Of a stretch of 64,000 nucleotides of DNA, positions 11,256-23,576 are shown piece after piece. Position numbers and translations under genes: made by a program. Source of the DNA: Brachynemurus nebulosus (taxonomy: Eukaryota > Arthropoda > Insecta > Neuroptera > Myrmeleontidae); the NCBI GenBank assembly GCA_035578155.1, contig JAPWDM010000009.1:1462001-1526000 (forward strand), written 5' to 3'. Each line of letters begins with the position of its first letter. The first letter of the stretch is position 1. The notes under the pieces were generated by a model that worked only from the letters and a program-made list of their open reading frames with translations, ran no database searches and had not been told where the DNA came from.

Positions 11256-11523
11256 TTAATAGATTTGAGCGCTACTTTATGGTATTCCATATTTGTAAAT
11301 AACAAACAATTACTTTACTTTGCAAAATACCATTTTTATTTTTGAAACTGTGACAGTATTGTTTCGAACCGTTAGTTCATTTTCAAACAGAATAGATCTG
11401 AGCGTTACTTTATGGTATTCCATATTTGTAAATAATTAACAAATACTTTACTTTGCAAAATACCACTTTTATTTTTAAAACTGTGACAATATTATTTCGA
11501 ACCGTTAGTTCATTTTCAAACAG
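11256..11523 (+). repeat. Direct duplication of a 133-bp repeat
   Basis: Two head-to-tail copies (about 11256-11389 and 11392-11523) share TACTTTATGGTATTCCATAT, TACTTTACTTTGCAAAATAC and CGAACCGTTAGTTCATTTTC. The same sequence occurs as a perfect hairpin at 27021-27128 and in decayed form at about 48172-48345. It is an interspersed repeat, not coding. Confidence 0.75.
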
Positions 11524-11590
11524 AAAATTCTGTTTGAAAAATCAGATAAGAAATATCATACATATACAAATTATGTACGAGTCATTAATA

Positions 11591-12068
11591 GCGGGTTTAC
11601 ATTTGCAATGATTTGCTGGCGCCACTTTTAAGTTTGCATGTCTGTAAAGTTTACATTACTTGCACATCCGTTTACACATGATTTGCATTGTGTATAATTT
11701 GGTAAGTACTGCGCAGATGACAAATGGCTGAATTGGATAAATAATTGTCATATATAGCTTTCATTTGTTTCTAAATTTAAAGCAAACAATGAATTAGGAG
11801 AGAAAAAATCATAATTGGTACTTAAAAATGACATTTAATTATTTTTAAAATAATACTGGCGCCAATACAAGTTTACATTTGCATGTTTTAATTTTAGTGG
11901 CGCATGAATCATTACTGGCGCCAGAAAAGTTAGAAGGTTGCTAACTTTTTTCATCCGTGTATGCACTGATCTACCTTGCACGCCAGTAGCTGTTTACACG
12001 TTCATTTTGCTTTTACTGGCACGCCACTTTGTGTTGGCGCCAGCAAATCATTGTAAATGTAAACCCCG
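11591..12068. mobile_element. 478-bp MITE with about 35-bp terminal inverted repeats
   Basis: The left end GCGGGTTTACATTTGCAATG continues to TTTGCTGGCGCCA. The right end, read on the other strand, is CGGGGTTTACATTTACAATG continuing to the same TTTGCTGGCGCCA. Further internal GGCGCCA blocks (about 11860-11920) give a subterminal structure. The reading frame 11938-12132 lies inside it and is not a gene. Superfamily unresolved. Confidence 0.8.
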
Positions 12069-13240
12069 TATAAATTTTTATCGTCAATTAAACGTATACA
12101 TAAATTTTCAATTTCACCACCAGAGGCACTAGTGAGATTTAAATACTTTTCGAGAAAGAAAATTAACTCTAAAAAAAATTAAGGATTAAAAAATGTGTAA
12201 AGTTATTTACAGTTAGAATTTAGTGTAATAAATATTACACTAATAAAGAGTGTAAAGTTATACCTGCAATAAAAAATACACAAATTCGAATTTTTATTAC
12301 AATTGTTTTGTTTTATATTTACAAAGTGTAAAATTACTCTTTGTATTAGCGCAAAATTAAACAAAAACAATAAGTATACGAAGTTACAATGTATGTATAC
12401 ATAAGTTTTAAAGAAATACACTCATTTACTAATAATAAGCGAACTATTTTAAAAATTTAAGTAATTTTATGCATTTGATTTCTACTTTTTTTTTTTTAAA
12501 TTTTATTCAAAGCTACATTTTGAATATGAATTCTGTGATGTTTCTTTCACAAAAATATCTATTTTTCGTGGAATCAAGCAAAAATCGTATTATATTAGTC
12601 ACATTAGTAAAAAATAGAAAGTTAATTTTTAATTCGAGGAAGTCTATCAAATATATTTTTTATTTTTAATTTATCTATTTATAGTTCATTTCATACAATG
12701 TCTTTTGAATGTTTTAAATCAGCGTTTGAATGAGTTGTTTCATTTTTAATCTAGATAATAATAATTGGTGCCTTTAGAATATTTGTTACTATTTTTATAA
12801 ACATTTGGTATGCAATTGACCTTCGTACTTGCAAATTACAAACGATATTATAAAATTATAGTTAATAAAATAAAAATTATGAACGTATAAAAATAAAACT
12901 ATAAATAAAATGAAATTATTTTTTTCATGTAACGATAATAAACATTTTGTTTATACCCTAATAATAGAATAGATAAGAATACGAATCGAATTTGGCAACA
13001 GCGACTATGTGCCTCAGTTGATAATAAACTATTGAATTAAAAGTTAATTATTTGTCAAATCATTTGCTGTTACGTTGATCCTCTCGGGTCAAATGTGAAT
13101 TAGTGATAATGTATATAGAATTTTAAGTATAACACTATTTTTTTTACAATTTTTTTTTTTAGGATAAGCACACAAAAACAGTTACAAAAATCAGGTTAAA
13201 ATATCTAATGTCAAATTAAGTCTAATAAATAAGCACAAAT

Positions 13241-15715
13241 ATGGTTATGTGGAACTTATTGAAGAAGTCAAGTGGACCCATTCGGGTCACCGCAATATCT
13301 ACACGTCTGATGAGTTCTGGTGGCGGTACAAGTGATTCATGGTTGAGTAAATTACTCGTGCGAAAAATTGAGCCGTCAAAAGAGTCGCACAGTCGAATGT
13401 TGAGCGATAAAGAGGTGGTTTACGCTTTGCATACGCACAATATTCGACCGGATTCCACAAAAAAATATTTGGAAAATTAGTAAGTTTTTCGTTTGTTTTT
13501 TTGTTTTTTTTGTTGGAACCACAGATAACAAATTGACATTTTATAATGATTTGAAGATTCGCAATTTTTGTTTTTGTTTCTAGTAAAAATACAGTTGATT
13601 TAATACATTCCAAACCGGAACTTGCGTGTGATTTGGTTGGATCGTGGACGGTTAGCGTGGGAGATTTAGATCAGGCGCTTCACCTTTGGAAGTTCCGTGG
13701 TGGATTTGAACGTGTCGATAATGCCAATATCAAACTTGCACAAGATGCTGTTAGTATTCGAATACACTTAAACCTGTTTTTGTGCGGTGGATAAGGACCG
13801 TAAATAAATGATGTAATTAGAAATTGCTTCTTGTTGCGGAAGACACGACTTTAACGAACTAAAATCTATACAAAATGAATTCTTGATGGACTTATGCTGT
13901 TTACACAATCAATCAAAAATAAGGAATAAGAAGTATGCCATCTAGTGACGTTGAATGGAACTTTAATGAAATAAGAAATAAGGAGTATGCCATCTAGTGA
14001 TGTTGAATGGAACTTCAACGTAACTGGTCATAGATATAAGTATGTAGGTATTTTTTTACGTCAAAATTCGTGATTTTTTTCACTTAGTGACAAAAAAGTC
14101 ATCACGAACGTTACTTTTTCATGAATTCTGATGTACAAAAATACCTAAATACATTTACCTATGAGCAGTTATGTTTTAAAGTTTCATTCAACGTCACTAG
14201 ATGGCATACTCCTTATTTCATTAAAGTTCCATTCAACGTCACTAGATGACATACTTCTTATTCCTTATTTCACTGTTTGTGTAAACAGCCTTACAAAGGC
14301 TTAGATATAAAAATCTTTGATTTAATTTATAAATAAATTTTCTAATGCCTCAAATTACTTAATATTTTATGGTACCAAAGAGGGCTACAAAAGTAGCCAA
14401 GACCGGTCTAGCGACTATTATATATTTTTTGTGGGCCCTTAAGAGGAAAAACTTTATTATTATGTATAATTCAGCCCACGATACAGCTCAATATAGTAAT
14501 TTAATCAAATAACTAGTCAAAAAAAGAAAAAATACACTGCCAATGGGGTGTGGTACATAGCTTCCTCGTACACGTAAAAACACCTTGGTAATTTAATGCC
14601 CAATATATCTTTGTATAATTTAATACAGGTATATAAATTAATAAAAATAAATAAACAAAACGATTCATAAAAAATTGAGCGAAATGGGACTAGCAGTAAA
14701 TAAGATATTGACATTTAATGGGATTTGATGGTAGCGCCGTGGATACTATTGCTCCGAATGCAATGAAATTTGTAGGGGACCATCTAGGAACCAGACCGCA
14801 TAATTTCTGACAATTTCATAAAAAAGAATTGAATAGTTCAGAAGTTATACCACTTGGTGCAATTTAGTATATTAATGGAATGACATGGTAGCGGCGTAGT
14901 TACCGTTACTTCGATTTCGATTAAATTCATAGGCGACCATCTACGAACCAAACTACATAATTTCTGAACATTTCATTAAAAACAATCGAATAGTTCAGAA
15001 GTTATGCGACTTGGTGCAAACTGGCGACACACAGACGGACGAACAGACACCAAACCAAAATTGTTTAGGAAGCTGTAAAACGTAAAATGTGCGTAAAAAA
15101 TTTTATTTTGGAGGGAAAAAATTTTTTATTTTTTAAAAGTGATCACAATGTTCACTTTAGTAGAATGCACAATGTCAGTGATCACTTTAGTAGTCTCGGC
15201 AACAAATCGTACAAAAACAGGTTTAAGTTTATTATTTTTTAAAATTTTAACCCTTTAAAACCGCTTGGGATATATCTGATTTTATTTTTTAATCGTAGGA
15301 TTATGTCAGATTACAAACGGAACGTGGTCTATATCTTCGTAATCGTCATTTACAATACTTACTGGCATTTAGTTACTGGCCGAAAATCGAATTGCGTTCA
15401 GATAACAACATTTACGAGATTCGATCGTACAGCTTAAAACCGGGCACAATGATTGAATGGGGCAACAATTGGGCGCGTGCAATCAGCTACAGACGCAACA
15501 ATAACGAGGCATTCGCCGGTTTCTTTTCACAAATCGGCCGATTGTACAATGTGCATCATATCTGGTGCTATAAAAATTTACAGGCCCGACGTGAGACACG
15601 TGAGAGTGCATGGCGATCACCCGGTTGGGACGAGTGTGTGGCGTACACGGTACCGCTCATACGTGAAATGCACTGTCGCATTTTGGATCCCACCTCGTTC
15701 TCACCAACACAATAA
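13241..15715 (+). CDS. Nipsnap: NIPSNAP family protein (mitochondrial)
   Basis: Exons 13241-13479, 13584-13749 and 15299-15715, phases 2 and 0, encoding 273 aa, close to the usual 270-285. The first 30 residues (MVMWNLLKKSSGPIRVTAIS...) are basic, hydroxylated and free of acids, consistent with a mitochondrial presequence. The body has the family signature blocks: HNIRPDSTKKYLENYKNTV, ELACDLVGSWTVSVGDLDQA, NIYEIRSYSLKPGTMIEWGN, GFFSQIGRLYNVHHIWCYKN and ESAWRSPGWDECV. NIPSNAP proteins are conserved mitochondrial proteins implicated in mitophagy signalling and metabolism; the exact biochemistry is not settled. Intron 2 (1.55 kb) is almost wholly transposon-derived, and its donor is the weaker GTTAGT. 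A second ATG two codons in (MW...) is an alternative start. Confidence 0.95.
13765..15229. mobile_element. 1.46-kb nested element in Nipsnap intron 2
   Basis: The left end CACTTAAACCTGTTTTTGTG is preceded by TA. The right end, read on the other strand, is AACTTAAACCTGTTTTTGTA. The left end continues with CGGTGGATAAGGACC like family A, so it is probably a relative. The interior contains the foldback element 13896-14289, a duplicated block at 14720-15020 sharing AATAGTTCAGAAGTTAT, and ACAGACGGACGAACAGACAC. No transposase reading frame remains. Confidence 0.6.
13896..14289. mobile_element. Foldback MITE family B, copy 1
   Basis: The whole element is an imperfect hairpin. The left arm begins GCTGTTTACACAATCAATC and holds AGTATGCCATCTAGTGACGT and TTGAATGGAACTTTAA. 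The right arm is the complement and ends TTTGTGTAAACAGC. The arm core is partly duplicated (AAGTATGCC at about 13931 and AGTATGCC at about 13983). The centre has GTGACAAAAAAGTCATCACG. The second copy is 15836-16141. Confidence 0.8.
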
Positions 15716-15835
15716 TCAGGGCTATCTAGCGGGAGATTTTTTTATTTTTGTTATACGTTTTTTTTTTTTTTTTATATTGGTTTTCAGAAAAAAATGTTTC
15801 AAGATATTTGTTGTATAAATTGCTTAAACTTTAAG

Positions 15836-16141
15836 GGTGTCTACACAATCAATGAAATAAGGAATAAGAAATAAGGAATAAGAAGTATGCCATCTAGTGA
15901 CGTTGAGTGGAACTTTAACGTAACTGCTCATAGATATAAATATGTAGGTACTTTTGTACGTCAAAATTCGTGATTTTTTTTACTTTAGTGACAAAAAAAG
16001 TCATCACGAACGTTATTTTTTCATGAATTTTAATGTACAAAAATACCTAAATACTTATACCTATGGGCAGTTACGTTAAAGTTCCATTCAAAGTCACTAG
16101 ATGGCATACTTCTTATTCCTTATTTCATTGACTGTATATTA
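15836..16141. mobile_element. Foldback MITE family B, copy 2
   Basis: Same hairpin as 13896-14289, starting about 120 bp after the Nipsnap stop codon and possibly within its 3' UTR. The left arm has GTCTACACAATCAATGAAAT and AGTATGCCATCTAGTGACGT; the right arm has CACTAGATGGCATACTTCTT. The two copies are in the same orientation and bracket the last exon. Confidence 0.8.
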
Positions 16142-16149
16142 AGCCTAAG

Positions 16150-16312
16150 AAACTTTATGAATGGAGAGAATGGCTGACAGTTTTTGCCGCTAAATGTGCC
16201 ACCATCGTAAATTTCAAACATAACCTAACTCAGTTTTGAGTTGTTAGTGTGACAGATCGGTGACATGTACAATAGTGGCGCCATCTATACAGAGCTTTCA
16301 GCCTTCCACTCA
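16150..16312 (+). repeat. Dispersed repeat family C, copy 1
   Basis: It shares TTATGAATGGAGAGAATGGC, GCCACCATCGTA, AAACATAACCTAAC and a TAGTGGCGCCATCTA-type block with 19056-19360, which carries a 140-bp extra segment in the middle. Non-coding. Confidence 0.6.
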
Positions 16313-18548
16313 ATTGTAAAAACTTATGCAGGAGTTTTAAATAATTTTTCACTATATTTTTAATAATGTACCTTCAGGCCATGATTTTCAATTTTTTAAG
16401 GTTCGACTTTAAGCCCATTCCAAAAGTAAATAGTACAATCATAGCACACCAGAGACAATAGTATTGTTTACAGGAATATTTGTACATAAATATAACTAAA
16501 CATAGCCGATTTTGAGGTTCTTTTTTATATTCATAGGATATAATGTTTTCTATCCTTTTGGTACTTTCTTCTTCTCGGAAAACTAAAGCTTGAAAATGGC
16601 ATCTTTTTCTAAAATCTAGTCTAAAATGTCTAAAATTTGATTTCTTATTGACCATTCAAATCTCTCTTAACCGTTAAATAGATTAAAATCTATTCTAACT
16701 ATTTAAAGTGAAATACATAATAGTTTTTACGAATACGCATGCGCACTAAACGTATTCTACTTCTAAAATATTGACAATTGTTCCTAAAAGATGCCAAATA
16801 CATTTTTCGATTCAATCAATTATTCTTAATAATAATTGTATCTACATTTTTGTACATATTTTAAAAATTTATAAAAAAAAATTTTAATGTAGATACTAAA
16901 CTTAATGATTTGCGGGTCAAATTAAAAAAAAAAAAAAATTGCACAGTAATCTGTCCAGCTATGCACGATAGGTAATTTTTACAATATATTGCACGTCACA
17001 AAAAATTTTACCACTACTGTAGAAAATAGGGCTATCGTCAAATCGATGGGGGGTAAAAAATTATGGATTTTTATTTTTTAATTGATATCACTTTATTATA
17101 TGAAATAAAAGGGCTTAAAGAAATTGTATATAATTATGAAAAAACAGCCCTCAAAATAGAATTGGTAGAAGAATTGTAAAATATTATTATAAATTTTTAA
17201 ATTTTAATAAATTATATTATGAAATCGTAAATTTGAAATGATTTGTGCCATATTTTGTTTTTATTACGATTGTCAAAAAATTGTTATGAGTTGAAAAGAA
17301 AATTTAACTATAAGTTTGCATGTGAAAACGTTATTTTGTGTATTATTTCTATAAAATAAATAAAATTATATTTTCAACATTTATTTGTCAATAAATAATA
17401 GACTATTATTTTTTTTAAATTATTTAATTCGGTATTGCTCTGATATTTGTCACCAAAAGAAGATGAGGCTTCTTAAAAGCGGGTAAGTATTGGAAAATAT
17501 AAAACTCAAACACGCGAACTAGTGGTAGAAATAATAACTACGTGTCTGTTTTTGTAGGTCTTTGAGCCACGCGTATGTCTCTGTAGACATTTAAGCCGCG
17601 CCCGCCACGCCTTCATGTTTCTATAGGCATTTAACCATATATGTATTATACCCATTGCATTTAACCCACGTTTCCATTTATCAAAAAATGTTATCTATGG
17701 TTGTTATTCCGAATATAATTAAAACTATTCGTAGAACTGGTTTTATCCAATTTTGTGCGGTAAATTTAATTTTAAAAATAAAAATTAATCCCATTTACCA
17801 AAAATAAAATATGAAATAAATAAATTTATTTATGACAAAACAAATAATTATTCATCTTTTACTTTATTGCAAAATCAATTAAAAACAATATAACAATTTT
17901 ATCGTTACCATTTAAAATTTTAATTCGTTTATAATATTTACATTAATGAAATAAATTGGCAATGCTTTTTTTTTGTCTTTATCCTGCAAACTTTTGAAAT
18001 GATAAAGAAACTGAAAATTTGTTTACATCTATGTACCCAAATATTAATTGTGATGTTTATAAATATTTTTGAATTTTACAAAAATGGACCAGTCAATAAT
18101 ATTATATAAATCACGTCAATTTTTCTAATTATTCAAAAAATTTGAAAATTATATTATTTTATCACTAACGTTTTTTCTCTAATTTATTTTAAAGCTTTTT
18201 ATTTAATATAATAAAAGCAGTCACTTCGTTCCTATATGAATTTTTTCTCAATACATCTAAAATAATTATGGTCTAAGAACCAATGTTTTTTTTTTTTAAT
18301 AAACCAATATTTTCGCGTGTTACTTGTACTTTATCAATATTTAAACTGGATACTGAAAATTAATTTAAAATATTATGTTCTAAAATAAATTTGTATTTAA
18401 TTTAAATTCAATAAATATTGTTTAAATTTTGAATTCCTTTAACTGAATATTAGGCCCTTATAAGGCAGCTTTTCCCAAAGGAAGAATTTAAAAATTAAAA
18501 TGTCAATTTTTTCCGTTAGGTTAAGTTACGTTAGGTTACACGAAAGCT

Positions 18549-19044
18549 GGGCTGCGTTCAGGAATAAAAGGTGAAGGTAGAGTGTGTTTTGATAGGGTGA
18601 TTGTCGGAATATCCTTAGGATGTCACACCGTATGTCTTAATATTTGAACGATACCGAGAATTACAAATACAACGTAACCTGTTTTTTTCATTACCAGTTT
18701 TATATTTCTACGTAATTCTCGTTTTTGTATTTAAAATCCTAATAAGTTAAAATTAATAATATAATACAACAATAATAAACCGTTAAACCGTTTGAAATAC
18801 ATATATAATTATGTTATACGTATGTTGAAATGTCAAGTATAGCATTACTGCGCATGAGTTAACATTTTACCCTAAGTCACTCCAGTCTAGACCGCGGCGA
18901 TTAAAAGTCACTCTGGGTTAAAATTATAGTTATTTTTGAACGAGTGTTGGTAATGTATTTAATTTGACCTAAGTGATTTTTGAACGTTCTGGGTAATCAA
19001 ATATCACCCGGGTGTCACCCGGTAAGCATTTCTGAACGCAGCCC
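18549..19044. mobile_element. 496-bp TIR element (GGGCTGCGTTCAG ends)
   Basis: The left end is GGGCTGCGTTCAGGAATAAA. The right end, read on the other strand, is GGGCTGCGTTCAGAAATGCT. The terminal match is 13 of 13 followed by near matches. The interior is non-coding. The element at 54191-54404 has similar ends (GGGCTGTGTTCG). Confidence 0.65.
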
Positions 19045-19055
19045 TGACGTATAAT

Positions 19056-19360
19056 TAATGAATGGAGAAGACGGCTGCCAGTTTTTACCGCTAGATGCGC
19101 CACCATCGTATGTGCCATGGTGTTTTGGAGGTTATTTATTGGTTTAAATCAATAAATATTTATTATTGTCTAAGAGTTATTATAAATAAAAATAAGAGTA
19201 TAAAATGGTGCAACGTTAAAAGTAGACATTTTACCCCGTAAAATACCACAAATTATAAAAAAGATTTTAAACATAACCTAACCCAATTTTGAGTTATCAA
19301 TGGACAGATTGGCGACACATATAATAGTGGCGCTATCTACACAGAGCTTTCTACATTATC
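19056..19360 (+). repeat. Dispersed repeat family C, copy 2
   Basis: Longer relative of 16150-16312, beginning about 12 bp after the TIR element 18549-19044. It shares AATGAATGGAGAAGACGGCT, GCGCCACCATCGTA, AAACATAACCTAACCCAATT and TAGTGGCGCTATCTA. Confidence 0.6.
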
Positions 19361-22235
19361 ACAATTTCACACCTGTAAGTGACCTTTTACCCTCGGACGA
19401 GCTCGCGGAATATATTTGCTGCTGCCTTACAAAAGTTTAATAGATATAAAAGTACGATTTTTATTAGGTTTCATACAGTAAAACTTCTATATACAGTATT
19501 TTTGTAGATTCATGTTTTTAAATTCGCTGTTATGTATTTTGTACCATCTTTTACATAATATTTTAAATCAATTTTATGAAAATAAAGTGAAATGACGCTA
19601 GTTGGATTAAAAATATTTACTGAACTGTATTAATAATTAGACTACACTGTATACACATAAATAAATTAGAAATTTTTTTGTAGGAATTTACGAATTTTTT
19701 TTTTGTTATTTTACAAATATTCATAATTATATAATACTATTTTTTTTGTTTATTATATGTGATAAAATATTAAATTATGAATTAAGATCATATTTCTACA
19801 TTTAAAATAAATTATGTTGATCTAAACTAGATATTTAACTATGGGTATAGATATTTTAATCAATGGGTTTAGTCGATTAAACTGCAAAAATATATTTTAA
19901 GTGCATTCCCCTACTTAATGCGTATTAATTTAAAATTAAATCTCGTAAAATGAGATTTAAAGTCGTTATTTCTTTGAATACTTTTAACATCTTGTTAAAA
20001 TTATGATCGTTATTTGTAAGCTAAAAAAAAGACAATTAAATCAAAATACTTTTAAAGTCAACTAATTGTGAGGTCTGTTTAATAAAATAGCAAATTTTAT
20101 ATTTAATTTTAAAAAGCTTTTTTTTTAGTGTACTCTGTAGACTTCGTAGTCATAACCTCAACCATAACGAAATTTTTCTTAGGCAAGGCCTAAAGTCTAA
20201 TTTTAATGTTTTCCAAAATTATGTATAAAATTTAAAATCATATTAAACAGACCTAGAGGAAAATTGGAAAAAGAAAATGTTACACGTCAGAATTAACGGA
20301 AAAATTTCGAAAATTTCCGGAAGAATTAAGATTTTGAACTTATTTTTATGGTTATATGTGTAACACGTTTAAAATAAAAAAGGACAGATGGCGTTTCTCA
20401 ACCAAAAAGTACTTCAAAGAAACTATGGACAATACATTTAACTTTGTTGAATTGGTTAAGCTCAAGGTTAAATTATTATTTCAAAGATTCTGACTTTTCT
20501 ACCATGATTAAACAAATGAAATTGTTTTTTTATATTTTCACTAATTTTCAAAGTTAAAAATTAATTTCCCATTTGTGTCAATAATACATAACCTCAAAAT
20601 ATAACAGTTGACTTTTATCACAAATGACTCAATTTCGATTTAATAAAAAAAAGCCCCAGAAATTGCATAGAATTCATTTTTCAAAAAAATTACTAATCAA
20701 AAAATTTGTAGATAGAACTTAGCAGTTGAGAAACGCGTTAGGAAACCAAAAATAAAAAAAACCAATATTATTTTTTTATGGAAGTAATAATAATCAACGA
20801 TCGTTATTACTGTTTTAAAAACATTTCCAAATATTTTTATTTCTTATAATTTTTTAACAAGAATCGTATTTAAATTAATTTTATAAAACATAATATACGT
20901 TTTTTATTACCTTACAATTAAAAAGGTAAATATATTATGACAATTTTTGTTTAATATATCAAAAATGTCCATTAGATTTTTTTCAAATTTTTTAAATATA
21001 AAACAATTTGAATTTTGTTTTTCCTGTTTCGTTTTAAAAAACAACGGAAAAATTCGGTTAATTGTTTGAAAAAATTATTGCTATGTGACAATTGACATTA
21101 AAACAAATAATAAAGTATTTAAACCGCAGGAAAATTGTCTTATTTTATTTAGGGGAAACCCATGGTTTGGCCGCCATCATGGATTTCAATTTATGTCAAA
21201 TAGTATTGGTCTGTAGTATTGGTACATACAATGATGAAAATGTTAAGAGCCATAACTTTTGCTGGAAATATTTTCTGGTAAAATTAGTATTTTTTTATTA
21301 CGATGAAAAAAAGATTCTTCTTAACGGTACCCCGCACATTGAAAATATTAACTGTAAAATTTGTACTATTTCCAAATTATTTGATCCAAATTTGGTGTCC
21401 TATATCTCGAAAAATATAGATTTTATAGAAAAATGTTTCAAACAAAAGTTATAGAAAATTAAATTTTCAATAAGAAATGTTTTTACAATTTTCTCTGTAA
21501 AACTGATAGTTTGAAAGATATTAGCGATTTTTTAAAAAAAGGTATTTTCTTTGCCCCGCTAACTGATCAAGGGTGTAAATTTTTGAATTTTTTAAAGTTT
21601 ACTTTTCGACAAATTTCCCGTGGTATTGTTTGTTTTGATATATTTAAAAAATTTTCGAAAATCTAATGTGTTCTTTTGTTTTTGTAGTCCAAGAGCCGAA
21701 TGAAAAAAAATTAAGCTTATAAAATTCTTTGAAAAAACTTAGGATAGTTTTCAGCTCCTAGTGCCGCCGATAAATAATCTGTTAGTTAGATTACCACTGT
21801 TAGTAATTTAATGCCATGATTAATACTGTCTTTCGTTCAAACGTAATTGACGAATTTCATAACCGCCATTTTTTACCCTCAGCTCTCGAACTACTATTAA
21901 TTAATATACCTTGCAATTGTCAATATGTTTAATTATTACACTGAATAATTATATTAATCAATATTATTATAATATATAAGGGCTAAAAAGCGTTAAGTAA
22001 ACACTACTATTAGTGTTATATTTTCTTTTTTTAAAAAAAATATTACATAAATTGAAAAAATAATGACTATCACATCGGCTTTTTAATATCCACTTGGTTC
22101 ATTTGAATAATTGATTTTAAAGTGATATAGATAAATTATTTCATACATTTTATTTAGTTTAACAAAATATGATTAACTTAAACAAAATTGAATTTATTAA
22201 AATGATTTTTTTTTAACTAATTACCAATAATTATT

Positions 22236-22445
22236 TGTAACAAAGTTTTATTATATTTCAGTTAAGAACAGTATTACAATTAGATATCCTACCGGCTGCG
22301 CCAGTTGAAAAAATATTTTTTCTATTTCGAAACTGAAATATAACCAGTTACTTTTAACCCTCATTTGTATTTTCTACGTATTTAGCAGAAAGGGACCATA
22401 ATTTTTTTGAAATTTAGACAATCTGTAGCATACAATTAAGGGTTA
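22236..22445 (+). repeat. Dispersed repeat family I, copy 1
   Basis: Nearly the same 200 bp recurs at 29287-29490: TTTCAGTTAAGAACAGTATT, CTGCGCCAGTTGAAAAAATA, CGAAACTGAAATATAACCAG and CTCATTTGTATTTTCTACGT. Shorter pieces occur at about 23983-24050 and 25983-26015. Origin unknown. Confidence 0.7.
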
Positions 22446-22504
22446 AATTATACTAATAAAATAGGCAACAATATATATAATAGAATTTTAGCAACTCTTA
22501 CGTA

Positions 22505-22545
22505 CAGTGAAACCTAAATCATGGGAGAACATTGAGATTTTACTG
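22505..22545. mobile_element. 41-bp remnant of a CAGT/TA element
   Basis: TA is followed by CAGTGAAACCTAAATC. The other end is GAGATTTTACTG followed by TA. These are two terminal repeats almost without interior, as left by a deletion within a pogo/Tc1-like MITE. Confidence 0.5.
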
Positions 22546-23576
22546 TACTAGAACAAATTATAAATTAACTAACTAATATTGTACGGGTTTGACTGTAGTG
22601 AATTACTAATTGTAAGAAAAGCGAAGAAATAGAATTTGGATATTTTTAAATGCTTCAGGTTTCAACTGTGTCACCAACGCCATCTAGTTACACCTGAATC
22701 ACCATATTCAATATTCGAGTTGACAGAAAGAATTAGAAAATTTTTTATTTTAGAAAGCGGAATTTTATTTTTCAAATTTCTACGCACAATTTACTTTATA
22801 AAACACTTTCAAATAAACAAATAAATTTTCGATGTCTTTTAAACTATATTTATAAAAATTAACATATTTTACTAAATTTATACAATGATAGTTTTTTTTA
22901 GAAATTGAAAATTAAAATTTAAAAAATAATTATTAACTAATATCAACATTGTTACATTTTTTTTAAAATAAAAAAAAAAAAATAATATTAAATTTTAAAT
23001 ATAAAATTCATTTTACTACGATAGCTTTGTTTTATTTCGGCTTTAATTCAACTATAAAGCACTAACGTTACTAGACGTCTCAAAATTTTAGCAGGAAAAT
23101 TTTTAATTCTTTTCAGTACGTATTTTAAAATTTTTGAAAAAAACTAAATAAAATTTTGAAATAAAACAAACCTAACAGGATATTTTATTAACATCAAAAT
23201 TTACGCTACAATTTTTTTTTTTGAAACGCGCACATCGAAAAATGTTAGTGCGAAATTTAATTTTAAAAAGTTAGGTTAGAATTTAAAAAAAAAGATAAAA
23301 AATACCGAAAAAGCACAAAGAATGAGAACAGATTATAATATTATTGCAATAAATAAGTACACATAATAACAAAAGTTTAAAAACTTTTTTTAAAAATTGT
23401 TTTAAAAAAAAAATTAAAATTATACAATTTATGAAATGAGTTTATACAGAAACTGACAGATTAAAAGAATTCGAAATTGACGAATTTTTATACGTAAATT
23501 ACATAAATGTTGTTTTTTCTGATAAACTCACCCATTCAAAATGGCTGCCTACATGAAATCTTCTCATAGTAAATAC

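Larger units (their letters stand above)
10572..13240. other. Intergenic region between Rabankyrin-5 and Nipsnap starts
   Basis: The two genes are divergent here. The only structures I can define are the duplicated block at 11256-11523 and the TIR element at 11591-12068. The small reading frames at 10964-11170, 12203-12421 and 12469-12669 are AT-biased and have no recognisable similarity. A TTTTTTAGGATAAG acceptor-like site at about 13157 may begin the exon that carries the Nipsnap start codon. Confidence 0.5.

Noticed and set aside
14720..15020. Block with ACAGACGGACGAACAGACAC, considered as a gene or retrotransposon fragment
   Set aside because: Only a duplicated non-coding block inside the intronic element; no protein similarity in any frame.
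15453..15818. 121-codon frame overlapping Nipsnap exon 3
   Set aside because: An out-of-phase shadow that runs into the 3' flank; the NIPSNAP signature is in the other frame.
16374..16655. 93-codon minus-strand frame (starts MVNKKSNFRHF)
   Set aside because: No recognisable similarity, AT-biased composition, and it lies in repeat-rich DNA next to family C. A small real gene cannot be excluded but is unsupported.
18510..18540. TTAGGTTAAGTTACGTTAGGTTA, reminiscent of insect telomere TTAGG repeats
   Set aside because: Only two imperfect, non-tandem units; chance or part of a repeat.
21092..21454. 120-codon plus-strand frame (starts MTLKQIIKYLNRRK)
   Set aside because: It begins at a non-ATG codon, is Lys/Asn/Ile/Phe-rich as expected of AT-rich chance frames, and shows no domain, splice context or G+C rise.
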